A stretch of DNA of 64,000 nt from Rhodanobacteraceae bacterium (GTDB lineage Bacteria > Pseudomonadota > Gammaproteobacteria > Xanthomonadales > Ahniellaceae), in contig JADJFT010000008.1 of NCBI GenBank assembly GCA_016708465.1, positions 1-64,000 of the forward strand, in the 5' to 3' direction. Under the pieces are notes generated by a model. That model searched no databases. It was not told where the DNA came from and worked only from the letters and a program-made list of their open reading frames with translations. Numbering within the stretch: the stretch's first letter is position 1; each line of letters begins with the position of its first letter. Shown here piece after piece: positions 44,945 to 55,075 of this stretch. Made by a program: the position numbers and the translations under genes.

Positions 44945-46620
44945 ATGAGAATCCATCGCTACGCCGCTGGGATAGTGTTCGCGTTTGCCGGTGTCGCCGC
45001 AGCGGAATCGCCCAAGGCACCGGGCAAGGCTGCGATTGCCAGCGCACATCATCTCGCGACTGACGCCGGTTTCGAAGTGCTGGCCGCAGGTGGCAATGCC
45101 TTCGATGCGGCGATTGCGGTGACCTCGGTGTTGGCGGTAGTGGAATCCTCGTCCAGTGGAATTGGCGGCGGTGGTTTCTGGCTGTTGCATCGTGCCAGCG
45201 ACGGTAAGGAAGTGATGCTTGATGGTCGCGAGACGGCACCGTTGGCGGTCGATGCCAAGGCCTATCTCGATGCCGTTGGGCAGCTTGATCGCGACAAGAG
45301 CATCAACGGCGCGCTTGCCGGTGGTATTCCCGGTGAGCCTGCTGCGCTCGTGCATCTTGCGCAGCATTACGGACGATTACCGCTGAAGACATCGCTGGCG
45401 CCCGCGATCCGCGTGGCACGTAACGGCTTTCCGCTGGAAGATCGTCTGCGCGGCATGTTGGCGATGCGTCAAGAGGTGATGCTGCGTTACCCGGCCTCGC
45501 GCGCAGTTTTTTTCCGAAGGGTGAACTGCTGCCGCTCGGCGCCCTGATCAAACAACCGGATTTGGCGAAGACGCTGGAAGCGATCGCAGATCACGGGAAC
45601 GATGGCTTCTACACCGGCAAGCGCGCACAGAAACTGGTTGAGGGTGTCCGTGCTCAGGGCGGCAACTGGACGATGGCGGATCTCGCGAATTACAAGGTGA
45701 TCGAACGCGAGCCGTTGCGCTTCGACTACCGCGGCGTGCACATCGTCACGGCGTCGCCACCCTCGTCTGGCGGGGTGTTGCTCGCGACCATCCTCAATAT
45801 CGTCGAAGGTTATGATTTCGCCAATCTCGGACCGGTCGATCGCATTCACGTCCTTACCGAAGCGATGCGCCGTGCCTATCGCGACCGCAGTTTCATCCTT
45901 GGCGATCCCGACTTCGTGCAGATGCCGATCCGCCTGTTGACCAGCAAGGACTACGCCGCCGGCCTGCGCTGTTCGATCCGCATGGATCGCGCAACACCAT
46001 CATCATCATTGCCGGAAGGTCGGGTCGTTGAAGGCGGCACCGACACCACGCATTTTTCGATCATCGACGCCGATGGCAACATGGCGGCGGTCACGGCCAG
46101 CGTCAATCTGCCGATGGGATCGGGCTTCATCATTCCCGGCACCGGCGTGCTGTTGAACAACGAAATGGATGACTTCGCGCTGGCCGCGAACCAAGCCAAT
46201 GCCTATGGCTTGATCGGCACTGACGCGAACGCCGCGAAGCCGGGCAAACGTATGCTCTCGACGATGTCACCGACATTCGCGTTCGCGCCAGACCGCGTCG
46301 CGGTGATCGGCACGCCCGGCGGCTCACGCATCGCCACCATGGTGCTGATCGGATTGCTCGAATTCGTTGAAGGCAAGACGGCAGCGGAAATCGTCGCGAC
46401 GCCGCGCTTCCACCATCAATATTTGCCGGACGCCATCTCAGCCGAAGCCGGCGCAATCGCGAAAGACGATGCAGCGCTGCTGCGTGCGCGCGGCCATACC
46501 ATCAGCGATGGTGAGCGACCTTGGGGCAACATGAATCTGGTGATCTGGGATCTCCGGTCGAACACGCTCAGTGGCGGCAGCGATCCGCGCGGTGTAGTCG
46601 GCAAGATCGATGTGCGCTGA
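44945..46620 (+). CDS. ggt: Gamma-glutamyltransferase, frameshifted near 45510
   Basis: A periplasmic N-terminal-nucleophile hydrolase for glutathione. Signal peptide: YAAGIVFAFAGVAAA. Large subunit: ATDAGFEVLAAGGNAFDAA, SSSGIGGGGFWLLH and RETAPL. The T-run near 45510 (7 Ts) has lost or gained a base; the product resumes FFPKGELLPLGALIKQPDLA. Autocleavage site and nucleophile: TDTTHFSIIDADGN with Thr of DTTHFS. Later MSTMSPTFAF and VIGTPGGSRI (oxyanion-hole region). Repaired length about 558. It starts two bases after the ferredoxin stop. Confidence 0.93.
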
Positions 46621-46629
46621 GGGTGCGCC

Positions 46630-47505
46630 ATGACCATCCAGCTTTGGTCGGTACTCGGCAACAGCCAGAAACTTGATGGCGGCGCGATGTTCGGCAACGC
46701 ACCGAAGGCGGTTTGGACGAAGTGGATCGCCGCAGACGAACACAATCGCATTCCGTTGGCGTGTCGAGCCTTGTATGCGCAGGGCGTGAACGGCAAGCGG
46801 GTATTGTTCGAAACTGGCATCGGCGCGTTTTTCGAACCGAAATTGCGCGCGCGCTACGGCGTCGTCGAGGAGCGCCATGTGTTGCTGGATTCGCTGGCCG
46901 CGATCGGGGTGACGCATACAGACATCGACGCAGTGGTGATCTCGCACCTGCACTTCGACCATGCCGGCGGCTTGCTCGCGCCCTGGGCAGAAGGCCAGGC
47001 ACCTACGCTGCTGTTCCCGAATGCACGCTACATCGTTGGCGCCGAGGCTTGGGCTCGCGCAAACGCACCGCATGCGCGCGATCGTGCGTCGTTCATTCCG
47101 GAACTCTGTGAACTGCTCGAAGTCTTGGGACGGCTGGAGATTGTCAACGGCGAGCGTTGCGCGACATTGGGCGACGATGTGCGTTTCAGCTACTCCAATG
47201 GACATACGCCGGGGCTGATGCTCGCCGAGATTGGCGGTGCCGGTGGCATTGCGTTCTGCGCCGACTTGATCCCCGGCCGGCCTTGGGTGCATCTGCCGAT
47301 CACCATGGGTTACGACCGTTTCCCGGAGATGCTGATCGACGAGAAGCGCGATTTTCTCGACGACAAGCTGGCGCGTGGCCTGCGACTCTATTTCACACAC
47401 GACCCGGATTGCGCGATGGCCGAGGTCACGCGTGATACCTCGGGTCGCTTTGGCACCACAGCGGCTCAGGCCGAACTGCACAACTATTCATTGCCCACAT
47501 CCTGA
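46630..47505 (+). CDS. Metallo-beta-lactamase-fold hydrolase
   Basis: A 291-residue MBL-fold protein with ISHLHFDHAGGLLAPW (HxHxDH), SYSNGHTPGLM (third metal His), GIAFCADLIPGRPWVHLPI (Asp) and LYFTHDPDCAMAEV (last His). No signal peptide, so cytoplasmic. The N-terminal half resembles quorum-quenching lactonase/quinolinate-like MBL members, but the substrate cannot be set from motifs. It begins nine bases after ggt and may share its transcript. Confidence 0.85.
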   Translation: MTIQLWSVLGNSQKLDGGAMFGNAPKAVWTKWIAADEHNRIPLACRALYAQGVNGKRVLFETGIGAFFEPKLRARYGVVEERHVLLDSLAAIGVTHTDIDAVVISHLHFDHAGGLLAPWAEGQAPTLLFPNARYIVGAEAWARANAPHARDRASFIPELCELLEVLGRLEIVNGERCATLGDDVRFSYSNGHTPGLMLAEIGGAGGIAFCADLIPGRPWVHLPITMGYDRFPEMLIDEKRDFLDDKLARGLRLYFTHDPDCAMAEVTRDTSGRFGTTAAQAELHNYSLPTS

Positions 47506-47536
47506 TTTTTAACACCAGCAACGACGGAGTACGACC

Positions 47537-48016
47537 ATGATCAAGCTCAGCCATCTCGGATTCGCCCTGCTCGCCCTGTTCGCCGTAGAAATTGCGGTGG
47601 CGGATGAGTCCAAGCCGGTGCCTGCCGCAACCGCGAACGTCGCCGGCGGCTGGGGCGAAGTCATCACGGCCGATGCCAAGGCCGATGCCCTCGGCACGTC
47701 GCTGGCGACGCTGAGTGAGGACAACGCCAGCATCGACGGTGTGTTCAGTGGCCGTGTCGGTAAGGTCTGCCAGAAACAAGGTTGTTGGTTGCAGTTGCTT
47801 GACGGCGAGCAGATGGCGCGGGTGATGACCAATCATGAGTTCACCGTACCCAAGGACTTGAGCGGCAATGCCGTCGTCAGCGGCAAGCTGGAGCGTATCG
47901 AGATCAGCGAAAAAGAAGCACGACACATGGCCAAGGATTCGGGTAAGCCGTTTGATCCAGCAGCCTCGCGCATCGAGTACCGCATCTCGGCGCGTGGCGT
48001 GGCGTCGACAAAGTAA
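47537..48016 (+). CDS. Exported DUF4920-like protein
   Basis: A 159-residue protein with a signal peptide (LGFALLALFAVEIAVA). The conserved core has GKVCQKQGCWLQLLDGEQM, with the CQKxGCW pattern of DUF4920, and VPKDLSGNAVVSGKLERIEI. The two cysteines spaced CX4C may bind metal or haem, which is untested. AACGACGGAG precedes the ATG. It lies three bases before the PhoX-like gene. Confidence 0.85.
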   Translation: MIKLSHLGFALLALFAVEIAVADESKPVPAATANVAGGWGEVITADAKADALGTSLATLSEDNASIDGVFSGRVGKVCQKQGCWLQLLDGEQMARVMTNHEFTVPKDLSGNAVVSGKLERIEISEKEARHMAKDSGKPFDPAASRIEYRISARGVASTK

Positions 48017-48019
48017 ACG

Positions 48020-49435
48020 ATGCACCGCGAACTGCGCGATGCGCGCCGCAATTTCCTGCGGCACAGCGCGGGTCTCGGGTTGGGTGTCAGCCTGCCATTC
48101 GCCACTCTGTTCGGATTGGCTGGCTGCCGCACGCGTTCGCCGCAGGATGCGGTGAACGCCAATGCGTCCGGCTACGGACCACTCCATGCGACTCTCGACG
48201 AGACCACGGGCCTGGCCCTGCTGCGCCTGCCGGAGGGTTTTCGCTATCGCAGCTTTGGCTGGACCGGCGAGTCGATGCATGGGGGTGTGATTCCATTCGC
48301 GCATGACGGCATGGGTGTGGTGAGCCATGTCGGCACGGTCTGCACGCTGATCCGCAACCACGAAGTCATCCGCTCGACCGGTGCGATCGGCGATGTATCG
48401 CTGCAGTACGACGCGCCTGCAGCCGGCGGTTGCGTCGCGTTCGATTTCGACACCGAGCATGGCGAAGCGAGTGGCTTCCGTGCCGTTCTCGGCGGCACCT
48501 TGCAGAACTGCGCCGGCGGCACGACGCCACGCGGTAGTTGGCTGAGTTGCGAGGAAATGACGTTCGATCCCGTCACCGGCATCGATGATCGCGGTGCCCC
48601 TCGCCCCGAGTTGCAGCAGCCGCACGGCTACGTTTTTGAGGTGTATTCGGACGGTCATCGTGCGCCGGAACGGATTCGCAGCATGGGTCTTTTTAAGCAC
48701 GAAGCGGCAGTGACTGATCCCGTGACCGGTAACGTCTATCTCACCGAAGATGGCCGCGGCATGTCAGGGTTCTATCGTTATGAACCGCTTGATCGCCATC
48801 GCCTTTCGGCGGGTGGTGCACTGCAGATGCTGGCCGTAAAGGGCCGACCGGACCTGCGCACCGGCGTGCGCGTCGGTATGCGCTTCGACGTGCGCTGGGT
48901 ACCGATCGCCAAGCCCGAGCAGTTGAATTTGGATGCCGGACTACAGGGGGCTGCGGTTTCAGCGCAAGGTCTGGCGCTCGCTGCCAGCGGCTTCGCGCGG
49001 CTCGAAGGCTGTTACGTCCACGGCGATACGATTTTCTTTACCGCGACCAGTGGTGGCGACTTCGGCCACGGACAAATCTGGGTATACCGGCCACGCGAAG
49101 AAACGCTGAGTCTGTTGTTCGAAGCGAAGACGCTGGAGGCGCTCGACTATCCCGATAACCTGTGTGTTTCGCCGCGCGGTGCGTTGTTGATCAACGAAGA
49201 CAACGACCGCAGCAATCCGCAACGGATGGTTGGGATGGACATGGACGGGCAATGCTTCACGTTTGCCGAGAGCAACGTCATCCTCAACGGCGAACGTGGT
49301 TTCACCGGTGATTATCGTTACGAGGAATGGTGTGGCGTGTGCTTCTCGCCCGATGGGCGTTGGCTGTTTGCGAACTGCTACGCGCCGGGTTTCACCGTCG
49401 CCATCACCGGACCGTGGGAACGTGGGCCGCTGTAG
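48020..49435 (+). CDS. PhoX-family (DUF839) protein, Tat-exported
   Basis: A 471-residue protein with a twin-arginine-like signal (DARRNFLRHSAGLGLGVSLP). PhoX-type motifs: TLIRNHEVIRSTG, GGTTPRGSWLSCEEM (conserved Cys), FKHEAAVTDPVTGNVYLTED, FVGxGQIW-type HGQIWVYRP, and DYPDNLCVSPRGALLINEDN. PhoX is a periplasmic Ca/Fe-dependent alkaline phosphatase; members without proof of activity are common. The N-terminus also has GLAGC after the hydrophobic stretch, a possible lipobox. Confidence 0.85.
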   Translation: MHRELRDARRNFLRHSAGLGLGVSLPFATLFGLAGCRTRSPQDAVNANASGYGPLHATLDETTGLALLRLPEGFRYRSFGWTGESMHGGVIPFAHDGMGVVSHVGTVCTLIRNHEVIRSTGAIGDVSLQYDAPAAGGCVAFDFDTEHGEASGFRAVLGGTLQNCAGGTTPRGSWLSCEEMTFDPVTGIDDRGAPRPELQQPHGYVFEVYSDGHRAPERIRSMGLFKHEAAVTDPVTGNVYLTEDGRGMSGFYRYEPLDRHRLSAGGALQMLAVKGRPDLRTGVRVGMRFDVRWVPIAKPEQLNLDAGLQGAAVSAQGLALAASGFARLEGCYVHGDTIFFTATSGGDFGHGQIWVYRPREETLSLLFEAKTLEALDYPDNLCVSPRGALLINEDNDRSNPQRMVGMDMDGQCFTFAESNVILNGERGFTGDYRYEEWCGVCFSPDGRWLFANCYAPGFTVAITGPWERGPL

Positions 49436-49439
49436 TCCT

Positions 49440-49982
49440 TCAGCGCCAGGCCGAGCCGTCGGCGTTGCGTTCAGCGAAATACAAACCGGCCCAGAGCTTT
49501 GGGTCCATCGGATGACCAGCGGCAGCCTTGGCGACTAACCATGCCGCCGCATCCTTGAGCGGGACATGGTGCACGACGATGTCTTCGGTCTCGTCTCCAC
49601 CGCCTTCGCCGATGCGCTTCAAGCCCGTGGCGCGCACGAAATGCGCAATCTCCGTGCTTAGTCCGGACGACACCGGGCCACCTGCGATGTAGTCGATACG
49701 CGCTGCCGCGTAGCCGGTTTCTTCGATCAACTCGCGATGGGCGCTGCTGATCGCGTCCTCGTGCTCGCTGCCTTCGAGGTCGCCGATCAGTCCAGCCGGC
49801 ATCTCGATCGTCACTGCATTCAACGGCGGACGGAACTGCTCGACGAAGACCAGTTCGTCGTTGTCGGTGAGTGCGACCACGATCACAGCCCCTTTCGGAT
49901 TCGCGCGCTCGACGTATTCCCAGCCATCGCGTCGGCGCACATTCAGCCAACGTCCGTTGAAAAGCAGTTCGGTTTCGGTCAT
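49440..49982 (-). CDS. Nudix hydrolase, ADP-ribose pyrophosphatase-like
   Basis: A 180-residue Nudix protein. Nudix box: from IGDLEGSEHEDAIS into SAHRELIEETGYAA, with REx2EE intact. The upstream strand pair (VVALTDNDELVFVEQFR; PPLNAVTIEMPAGLI) is the arrangement of ADP-ribose pyrophosphatases such as NudF. It likely hydrolyses ADP-ribose or related nucleoside diphosphates. It is convergent with the PhoX gene, 4 bases apart. Confidence 0.88.
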   Translation of the reverse strand: MTETELLFNGRWLNVRRRDGWEYVERANPKGAVIVVALTDNDELVFVEQFRPPLNAVTIEMPAGLIGDLEGSEHEDAISSAHRELIEETGYAAARIDYIAGGPVSSGLSTEIAHFVRATGLKRIGEGGGDETEDIVVHHVPLKDAAAWLVAKAAAGHPMDPKLWAGLYFAERNADGSAWR

Positions 49983-50112
49983 GGTGCGCGCCCTGATTCA
50001 GCCGTCATGCTAGCGGTCGGCTTTCCGCATTCGCAATGCATGTCGCGATATGTCGTGTGAAACTTCCGCGCTATCGGCTGGTCTGAGCCCCATTCCGATT
50101 TCGAGGTTGCGC

Positions 50113-51609
50113 ATGCGTGTCCTGCATTTTTTTCTGATTGGCGCGTTGGCGTCATTGCTGTTCCAGCCGATGTCCGCGCTTGCCGAAACGCCAGCGAATA
50201 CCGCGCCTGCGGCGACGCCCGAGGCCGGTAGTCCGCCCGCCGTCAATGTGCCGTCGTTGCTTGCGCGCCCCGCCACTATTCCGAAAGTGGTGCCGCGGGT
50301 GCCGACCGAAACCGAAAACCAGATCGATACCGTGACCGACGGACTGACGTTGGTGCGCATGGCCAAGCAGTTCGAGTTGGCCAAAGATTGGCGTCATCAG
50401 GCCTATGCGCTGGCCAAACTGTTCGCAATGCGTCCGATGCAGGGCACGGTCGGTTATGAATTGGCGGCAGCCTATGCCCGCCAAGACGACAAGCGGAATG
50501 CTTACGATGTGTTGATCCGACTGCAAAGCACCGGCTATGGCTTCGATCCGAGCAAGGATGCGCGTTTCGAGAAGATCAAAGGCACGCGCGTTTGGGACTA
50601 CGTCGTGCTGAATTTGCAGGCCAACCTGACACCGTTCGGCGGTGGCCGAGCCGGTTTCAATTTGCCGGCCGGCGATACCTTGTTCGAATCGATCGGCTAC
50701 GACCCGGTACGCAAGCAATTTGTCGTCGCGTCGGTGCGCGAAGGCACGATTTATCTCGCCGACGGCAATGGTGCGACCACGCCCTTCATCGTCGCCGATG
50801 CGACCAATGGCTTACTTGCGAGTTATGGCCTCGGCGTCGACGCGCCGCGCGACTTGCTGTGGGTGATTGGCAACGGCGTGCCGCACAAGAAAGGCATCGT
50901 GCAAGCCGATTTTGGTCGTAGCGTGCTTTACAAGTTCAGCTTGTCGACCGGCAAGCTGATCGCGAAGTATGAAGTGCCAATCGCTCATCGCCCCAGCTTG
51001 CTGTCGTCGATCACGGTTTCGCCGAAGGGTGATGTCGTCGTTGCCGATGGGGTCTCACGCCGCATCTACCAACTCGCTGGCGAACAACTGCAGATGATTG
51101 TCGAAAACCCACGCCTCACCAGCATCCGCGGCATGGTCTTCGACAAAACCAGCACCAAACTATATTTTGCCGACTATGATCTTGGTCTGTTTGGCATTGA
51201 TCTGAATACCGGCAAGCCTTTCGCGGTCGCGCCGGAAGCAGGGCTTACGCTGTACAGCATCGAAGGATTGGCCTGGTGGAACGACCAGTTGATCGCGGTA
51301 CAGAATGGTTTTCCGCCGGCGCGCGTGATGCGCCTGCAGCTGGACGAAACGGGCACACGCGTGAAGCATGCGCAAGCGCTTGATGCGGCCAAACCAGAGT
51401 TTGGCCTGCCGACTCAAGGTGTGGTGGTCGGCGACGCGTTCTGGTTCATCGCGAATTCGCAGCGTGGCCACTACGACAGCTACGGATTCCAAAGGATGTG
51501 GCGAAGCTGAAACCGGTCCACATTTATCGTAGTGACATCACCTTCGCTGTCGACAGCGGCAAAGGGCAAGCTGTCACCCGCTGCAGCGCCGATGCCGGCC
51601 AAACAGTAA
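50113..51609 (+). CDS. Secreted beta-propeller-like protein, frameshifted at the C-terminus
   Basis: A signal peptide (LHFFLIGALASLLFQPMSALA) and a Pro/Ala-rich spacer precede a TPR-like segment (WRHQAYALAKLFAMRPM; GYELAAAYARQDDKRNAYDVL). A six-bladed-propeller-like region follows (YDPVRKQFVVASVREGTIYLAD; LLSSITVSPKGDVVVADGVS; IRGMVFDKTSTKLYFADYD; EGLAWWNDQLIAVQNG). The first frame stops at 51510. One base near 51487 leads to KDVAKLKPVHIYRSDITFAVDSG, and removing one G from GGG near 51565 leads to KLSPAAAPMPAKQ and a stop at 51609. SMP-30/NHL-like folds often bind small molecules; no catalytic residues recognised. Confidence 0.7.
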
Positions 51610-51615
51610 GCGCGA

Positions 51616-52515
51616 TCAGTCGAAGCGCTGCCGCCATTCGCGGCAGCGACGGCGCGTCAACGGACCGAAGCGGAGTTGGTCTAACGTTGTTTCCAGCGCG
51701 GCCATGTCTGGTGCCGCACAGGCATAGGCAGCGGCGTCGATCGGCACCGGTGCATCCAATGCAATTCGACTGAGCAGACGATAGAGCAGGGCGTCGTCAC
51801 GGCCTTTGCGCAGTTTTTCCGCAATTTGCGTCGCGCCGCGCAAGCGCAGGAAGGGCACTTCTTCGACCCGTTCGAGCAGAGCATCCAGTGATCCGAAGTG
51901 TCCGATCAGGGTCGCCGCTGTTTTCGGCCCGATGCCGTGGATGCCCGGAATGTTGTCGACCGCATCGCCCATCAGCGCCAGATAGTCGGCGAACTGTTCC
52001 GGGCGAATGCCGTACTTGCGCTTGATCGCGGCCGCATCGGATTTCTCCTTGCGGGTGATGTCGAAAATCATGTCTTCCACGCCGAGAAGTTGCGAGAAGT
52101 CCTTGTCGCCGGTGATCAACACACCACGATAACCCTGTGCGCGCATGACGTGCAGGGCACTACCCGCCAAGTCGTCGGCCTCGTATTCGCCGTCGACCAG
52201 CACACGCAGTCCGAGCGCTTGGCAAAGCCGCTTGCAATAGTCGAACTGTGCTGCGAGATCCGCGGGTGGCAGTTCGCGGTTGGCCTTGTAGGGCGGATAC
52301 AAGCGGTTGCGGAACGAGGTCGTCAGTGATTCGTCGAAACACACTGCGACGTGCGTCGGTTTCTCGTCGTGCAGCAGGGTCATCAGTGTATTGAGAAAGC
52401 CGAATACGGCGTGGACCGGGCGCTGCTCGGTATCGGTGAATTCTGTGGCGACCGAAAAATAGGCGCGAAACACGTAGATGCTGGCGTCGATCAGGTGAAC
52501 CGGCGGCGCGGTCAT
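51616..52515 (-). CDS. 5'-3' exonuclease-like protein (Pol I N-terminal/Xni family)
   Basis: A 299-residue FEN-like nuclease. Metal-site acidic residues appear in LIDASIYVFRAYFS, CFDESL, EYEADDLAG and ITGDKDFSQLLGVED. The helix-hairpin-helix is DNIPGIHGIGPKTAATLI. It has no polymerase domain, so it resembles Xni/ExoIX or T5-type nucleases that cut flap structures. ATG 52515 overlaps the nitroreductase stop (ATGA), which supports this start. Confidence 0.88.
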   Translation of the reverse strand: MTAPPVHLIDASIYVFRAYFSVATEFTDTEQRPVHAVFGFLNTLMTLLHDEKPTHVAVCFDESLTTSFRNRLYPPYKANRELPPADLAAQFDYCKRLCQALGLRVLVDGEYEADDLAGSALHVMRAQGYRGVLITGDKDFSQLLGVEDMIFDITRKEKSDAAAIKRKYGIRPEQFADYLALMGDAVDNIPGIHGIGPKTAATLIGHFGSLDALLERVEEVPFLRLRGATQIAEKLRKGRDDALLYRLLSRIALDAPVPIDAAAYACAAPDMAALETTLDQLRFGPLTRRRCREWRQRFD

Positions 52516-53078
52516 GGCTGCCACTCGCGATAGGTTGAATCGAAAGTTGGGCGTGGGCGCTCCGGTACTTCGCCTGCTGGTGTGCCGAGATGGATAAAGG
52601 CGATGGCGTGCTCATCGTCGGCCAAACCAAGCAGTGCTGCGGCGTCACGGTCATAGGCCGGCCAGCCGGTAATCCATTGCGCGCCAAAACCGAGCATTTG
52701 CGCGCCGAGCAGCAAGTTGTAAGCGACGCAGCCCGCCGACAGCAATTGCTCTTGGGCAGGAATTTTGTGGCCGTCGATCAAGCGTGCGACGACGATGAGG
52801 CAGATCGGTGCGCGATCGAAGCGTGAGCGATCCTTGTCCAGCGTCGCAGCGTCGGCATTTGGCGAATGTGTCGCGGTAATCGTTGCCAAGCGCTCGCCGA
52901 GCACCCGACCCGTCTGACGATCCACGCCGATGATCCGGAACGGCGTCAGTTTGCCGTGATCGGGCACGCGCAGGCTGGTTTCGACCAGTTCGCGCAACTG
53001 CGCCGCATCCGGGCCAGGATCGATCAATTGACGCGAGGGGTGTGAGCGGCGTTGTTTGAGCAGGTCGATCGAGTTCAT
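52512..53078 (-). CDS. Nitroreductase family protein, YdjA-like
   Basis: A 188-residue FMN-dependent oxidoreductase. It starts MNSIDLLKQRRSHPSRQLID, whose RRS is the phosphate-binding motif, followed by SLRVPDHGKLTPFRIIGV, SAGCVAYNLLLGAQMLGFGA and WITGWPAYDRDAAALLGLAD. The short, dimer-forming architecture is like YdjA. Natural substrate unknown. Start ATG 53078 is the family start; the exonuclease gene follows with ATGA overlap. Confidence 0.88.
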   Translation of the reverse strand: MNSIDLLKQRRSHPSRQLIDPGPDAAQLRELVETSLRVPDHGKLTPFRIIGVDRQTGRVLGERLATITATHSPNADAATLDKDRSRFDRAPICLIVVARLIDGHKIPAQEQLLSAGCVAYNLLLGAQMLGFGAQWITGWPAYDRDAAALLGLADDEHAIAFIHLGTPAGEVPERPRPTFDSTYREWQP

Positions 53079-53158
53079 GGCCAGTTTCCGGATGCGCTGT
53101 CGGCAATTGCCGTGATCGTGTAAAAGTAGCCCTCTTCCATGACTCAACGAGGACAGGC

Positions 53159-53563
53159 ATGAAATTCAAGCAACGCAGCTTAACGATCTCGGGAGCAATC
53201 GTCTTGATGTTGGCGCTGACCGCCACGGCGGCCGATGGGGATCTCTACGGACGTGATTGGACGAAAGGCGAAAAAATCGTCGTGAAGGCCGAGAAGCAGA
53301 TGCGCAAGAGCGAGGAGCGCATCGCCGATATCGAAACCGACATCGCCAAGGAAGAGCGGCGCATTGCTGATGCGCGTAGCGGCATCGCGAAGTTGCAGCA
53401 AAAGAAGCTCAAGGCGAAGAACAACATCGATGAGGCCGCGAGCGACCTGGCCCGTGGTGAAGCGATCAAGGCTGCGGCCAAAGCCGCCTATGAGCAGTCG
53501 ATCGCTGCGCCTGCTGTCGAGTCGGCGTCCGCGACACCGGGGTCGGTCGACTCGACGCAGTAA
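53159..53563 (+). CDS. Small secreted coiled-coil protein
   Basis: A 134-residue protein with a signal peptide (LTISGAIVLMLALTATAA). The mature part is almost wholly charged and helical: KGEKIVVKAEKQMRKSEER, then IADIETDIAKEERRIADAR and KLQQKKLKAKNNIDEAASD, with heptad spacing. The tail is Ala/Ser/Pro-rich. It looks like a periplasmic coiled coil. No family recognised. AGGACAGGC precedes the ATG. Divergent from the nitroreductase gene. Confidence 0.7.
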   Translation: MKFKQRSLTISGAIVLMLALTATAADGDLYGRDWTKGEKIVVKAEKQMRKSEERIADIETDIAKEERRIADARSGIAKLQQKKLKAKNNIDEAASDLARGEAIKAAAKAAYEQSIAAPAVESASATPGSVDSTQ

Positions 53564-53638
53564 TTGCCGAACAGGTGGGCGGCGCGCCGAGCTTCCGTTA
53601 GCATCGCCCCGTCGCCGACATTCACTCCGGGGAAGACC

Positions 53639-54773
53639 ATGGCCGTCACGGTTGCAACGCTGCGCGAGACTGCAGCGAATGAACGGCGCGTCGCATTGAC
53701 GCCCGAAGTCGCGAAGAAACTGAAGGCGCTCGGCGCCGATGTCCGCATCGAAACCGGTGCCGGCCTCGATGCGTCGATGCCGGATGACCTGTTCAAGGAT
53801 GCCCAGTCGATTGCTTCAGCGAACGATTTGCTCGCCAAAGCCGATGTCGTGCTGGCGGTACAAGCACCCGAAAACGATCGCATCGCGAAGATGCGCGAAG
53901 GCACCGTGCTGATCGCGATGCTGCAACCGCATGCCTCACCGGAGCGCGTGAAACTGCTGCGTGATCGCAAAATCACCAGTTTTTCAATGGAATTGCTGCC
54001 GCGCACGACGCGTGCGCAGGCGATGGACGTGCTCAGTTCACAGGCCGGCATGGCTGGATACAAGGCGGTGTTGATCGCCGCCCAGGCTGCACCGAAGTTC
54101 TTTCCGATGTTGACCACCGCCGCTGGCACGATCCGTCCGAGCAAGGTGCTGATCGTTGGCGCCGGCGTTGCTGGTCTTCAGGCGATCGCGACGGCACGCC
54201 GACTCGGGGCTCAGGTCGAAGGCTTCGACGTGCGCCCGGAGGTCAAGGAACAGATCGAGTCACTCGGCGCGAAATTCCTCGACCTTGGCGTTTTCGGCGG
54301 CCGGTAGCGGTGGTTACGCGCGCCAGTTGACGACGGAAGAACAGGCCGAGCAGCAAAAACGCCTCGGTGAGCATGTCCGCAACATCGACGTCATCGTGAC
54401 CACCGCCGCGATCCCCGGTCGCAAGGCACCACGCATCATCACCGCCGAGATGGTCCGCGGCATGAAGCCCGGCGCAGTCATCGTTGACCTCGCCGCCGAG
54501 ACCGGCGGCAACTGCGAACTCACCCAGCCCGGCGAAACGGTGATGGTGAATGGCGTTGCCGTGATCGGCCCGACGAATCTGGCCAGCATGGGCGCAATCC
54601 ATTCGAGCGAGATGTACGCGCGTAACCTGTTCAACTTTCTTAGTTTGATGTTGAAGGATGGCGCGCTGAATCTCGACTGGACCGACGAGTTGATCGATAA
54701 AACCTGCCTGACGCATGATGGCGTCATCAAGCACGAAGCCACCCGCGTTGCCGTCGAAGGCACGCAGGCCTAA
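53639..54773 (+). CDS. pntAA: NAD(P) transhydrogenase subunit alpha part 1, frameshifted near 54293
   Basis: The soluble dI domain binding NAD(H). Motifs: ETAANERRVALTPEVAKKL, RIETGAG, QAPENDRIAKM, AQAMDVLSSQAGMAGYKAVL, the Rossmann loop LIVGAGVAGLQAIATARRLG, then after the break SAAGSGGYARQL, TAAIPGRKAPRIITAEMV and VIVDLAAETGGNCE. Removing one T from TTTT near 54293 restores the frame. About 378 residues when joined, as in bacteria with a split PntA. It couples hydride transfer between NADH and NADP+ to proton movement. The membrane part follows after 12 bases. Confidence 0.95.
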
Positions 54774-54785
54774 GGAGAGACGACC

Positions 54786-55073
54786 ATGATCGACGGATTC
54801 CTCGCGCTCTACATCTTCCTGCTGGCCGCGTTCACAGGTCACGAAATCATCTCGCGCGTGCCAGTCATTTTGCACACGCCGCTGATGTCGGGATCGAACT
54901 TCGTGCATGGCATTGTGCTGGTCGGCGCAATGGTCGCATTGGCGCATGCCGATTCGACCATTGGCAAAGTCATCGGCTTCATCGGCGTTGCACTTGGCGC
55001 CGGCAACGCTGCCGGCGGCTATGTCGTTACCGAGCGCATGCTCGACATGTTCAAGTCGTCGAAGGGGAAGTGA
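54786..55073 (+). CDS. pntAB: NAD(P) transhydrogenase subunit alpha part 2 (membrane)
   Basis: A 95-residue membrane subunit with three helices: FLALYIFLLAAFTGHEII, FVHGIVLVGAMVALAH, and KVIGFIGVALGAGNAAGGYV. It corresponds to the C-terminal membrane portion of E. coli PntA and, with PntB, forms the proton channel. Good ribosome site AAGGAGAGACG. Three bases before pntB. Confidence 0.95.
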   Translation: MIDGFLALYIFLLAAFTGHEIISRVPVILHTPLMSGSNFVHGIVLVGAMVALAHADSTIGKVIGFIGVALGAGNAAGGYVVTERMLDMFKSSKGK

Positions 55074-55075
55074 CG

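Noticed and set aside
47426..48700. A 424-residue open frame on the minus strand
   Set aside because: It crosses the ends of three well-supported plus-strand genes (MBL hydrolase, DUF4920, PhoX) and shows no domain.
53159..53563. Small Lys/Glu-rich secreted protein as a toxin or DNA-binding protein
   Set aside because: It has a signal peptide and a regular coiled-coil pattern, with no partner gene or binding motif, so neither role can be supported.
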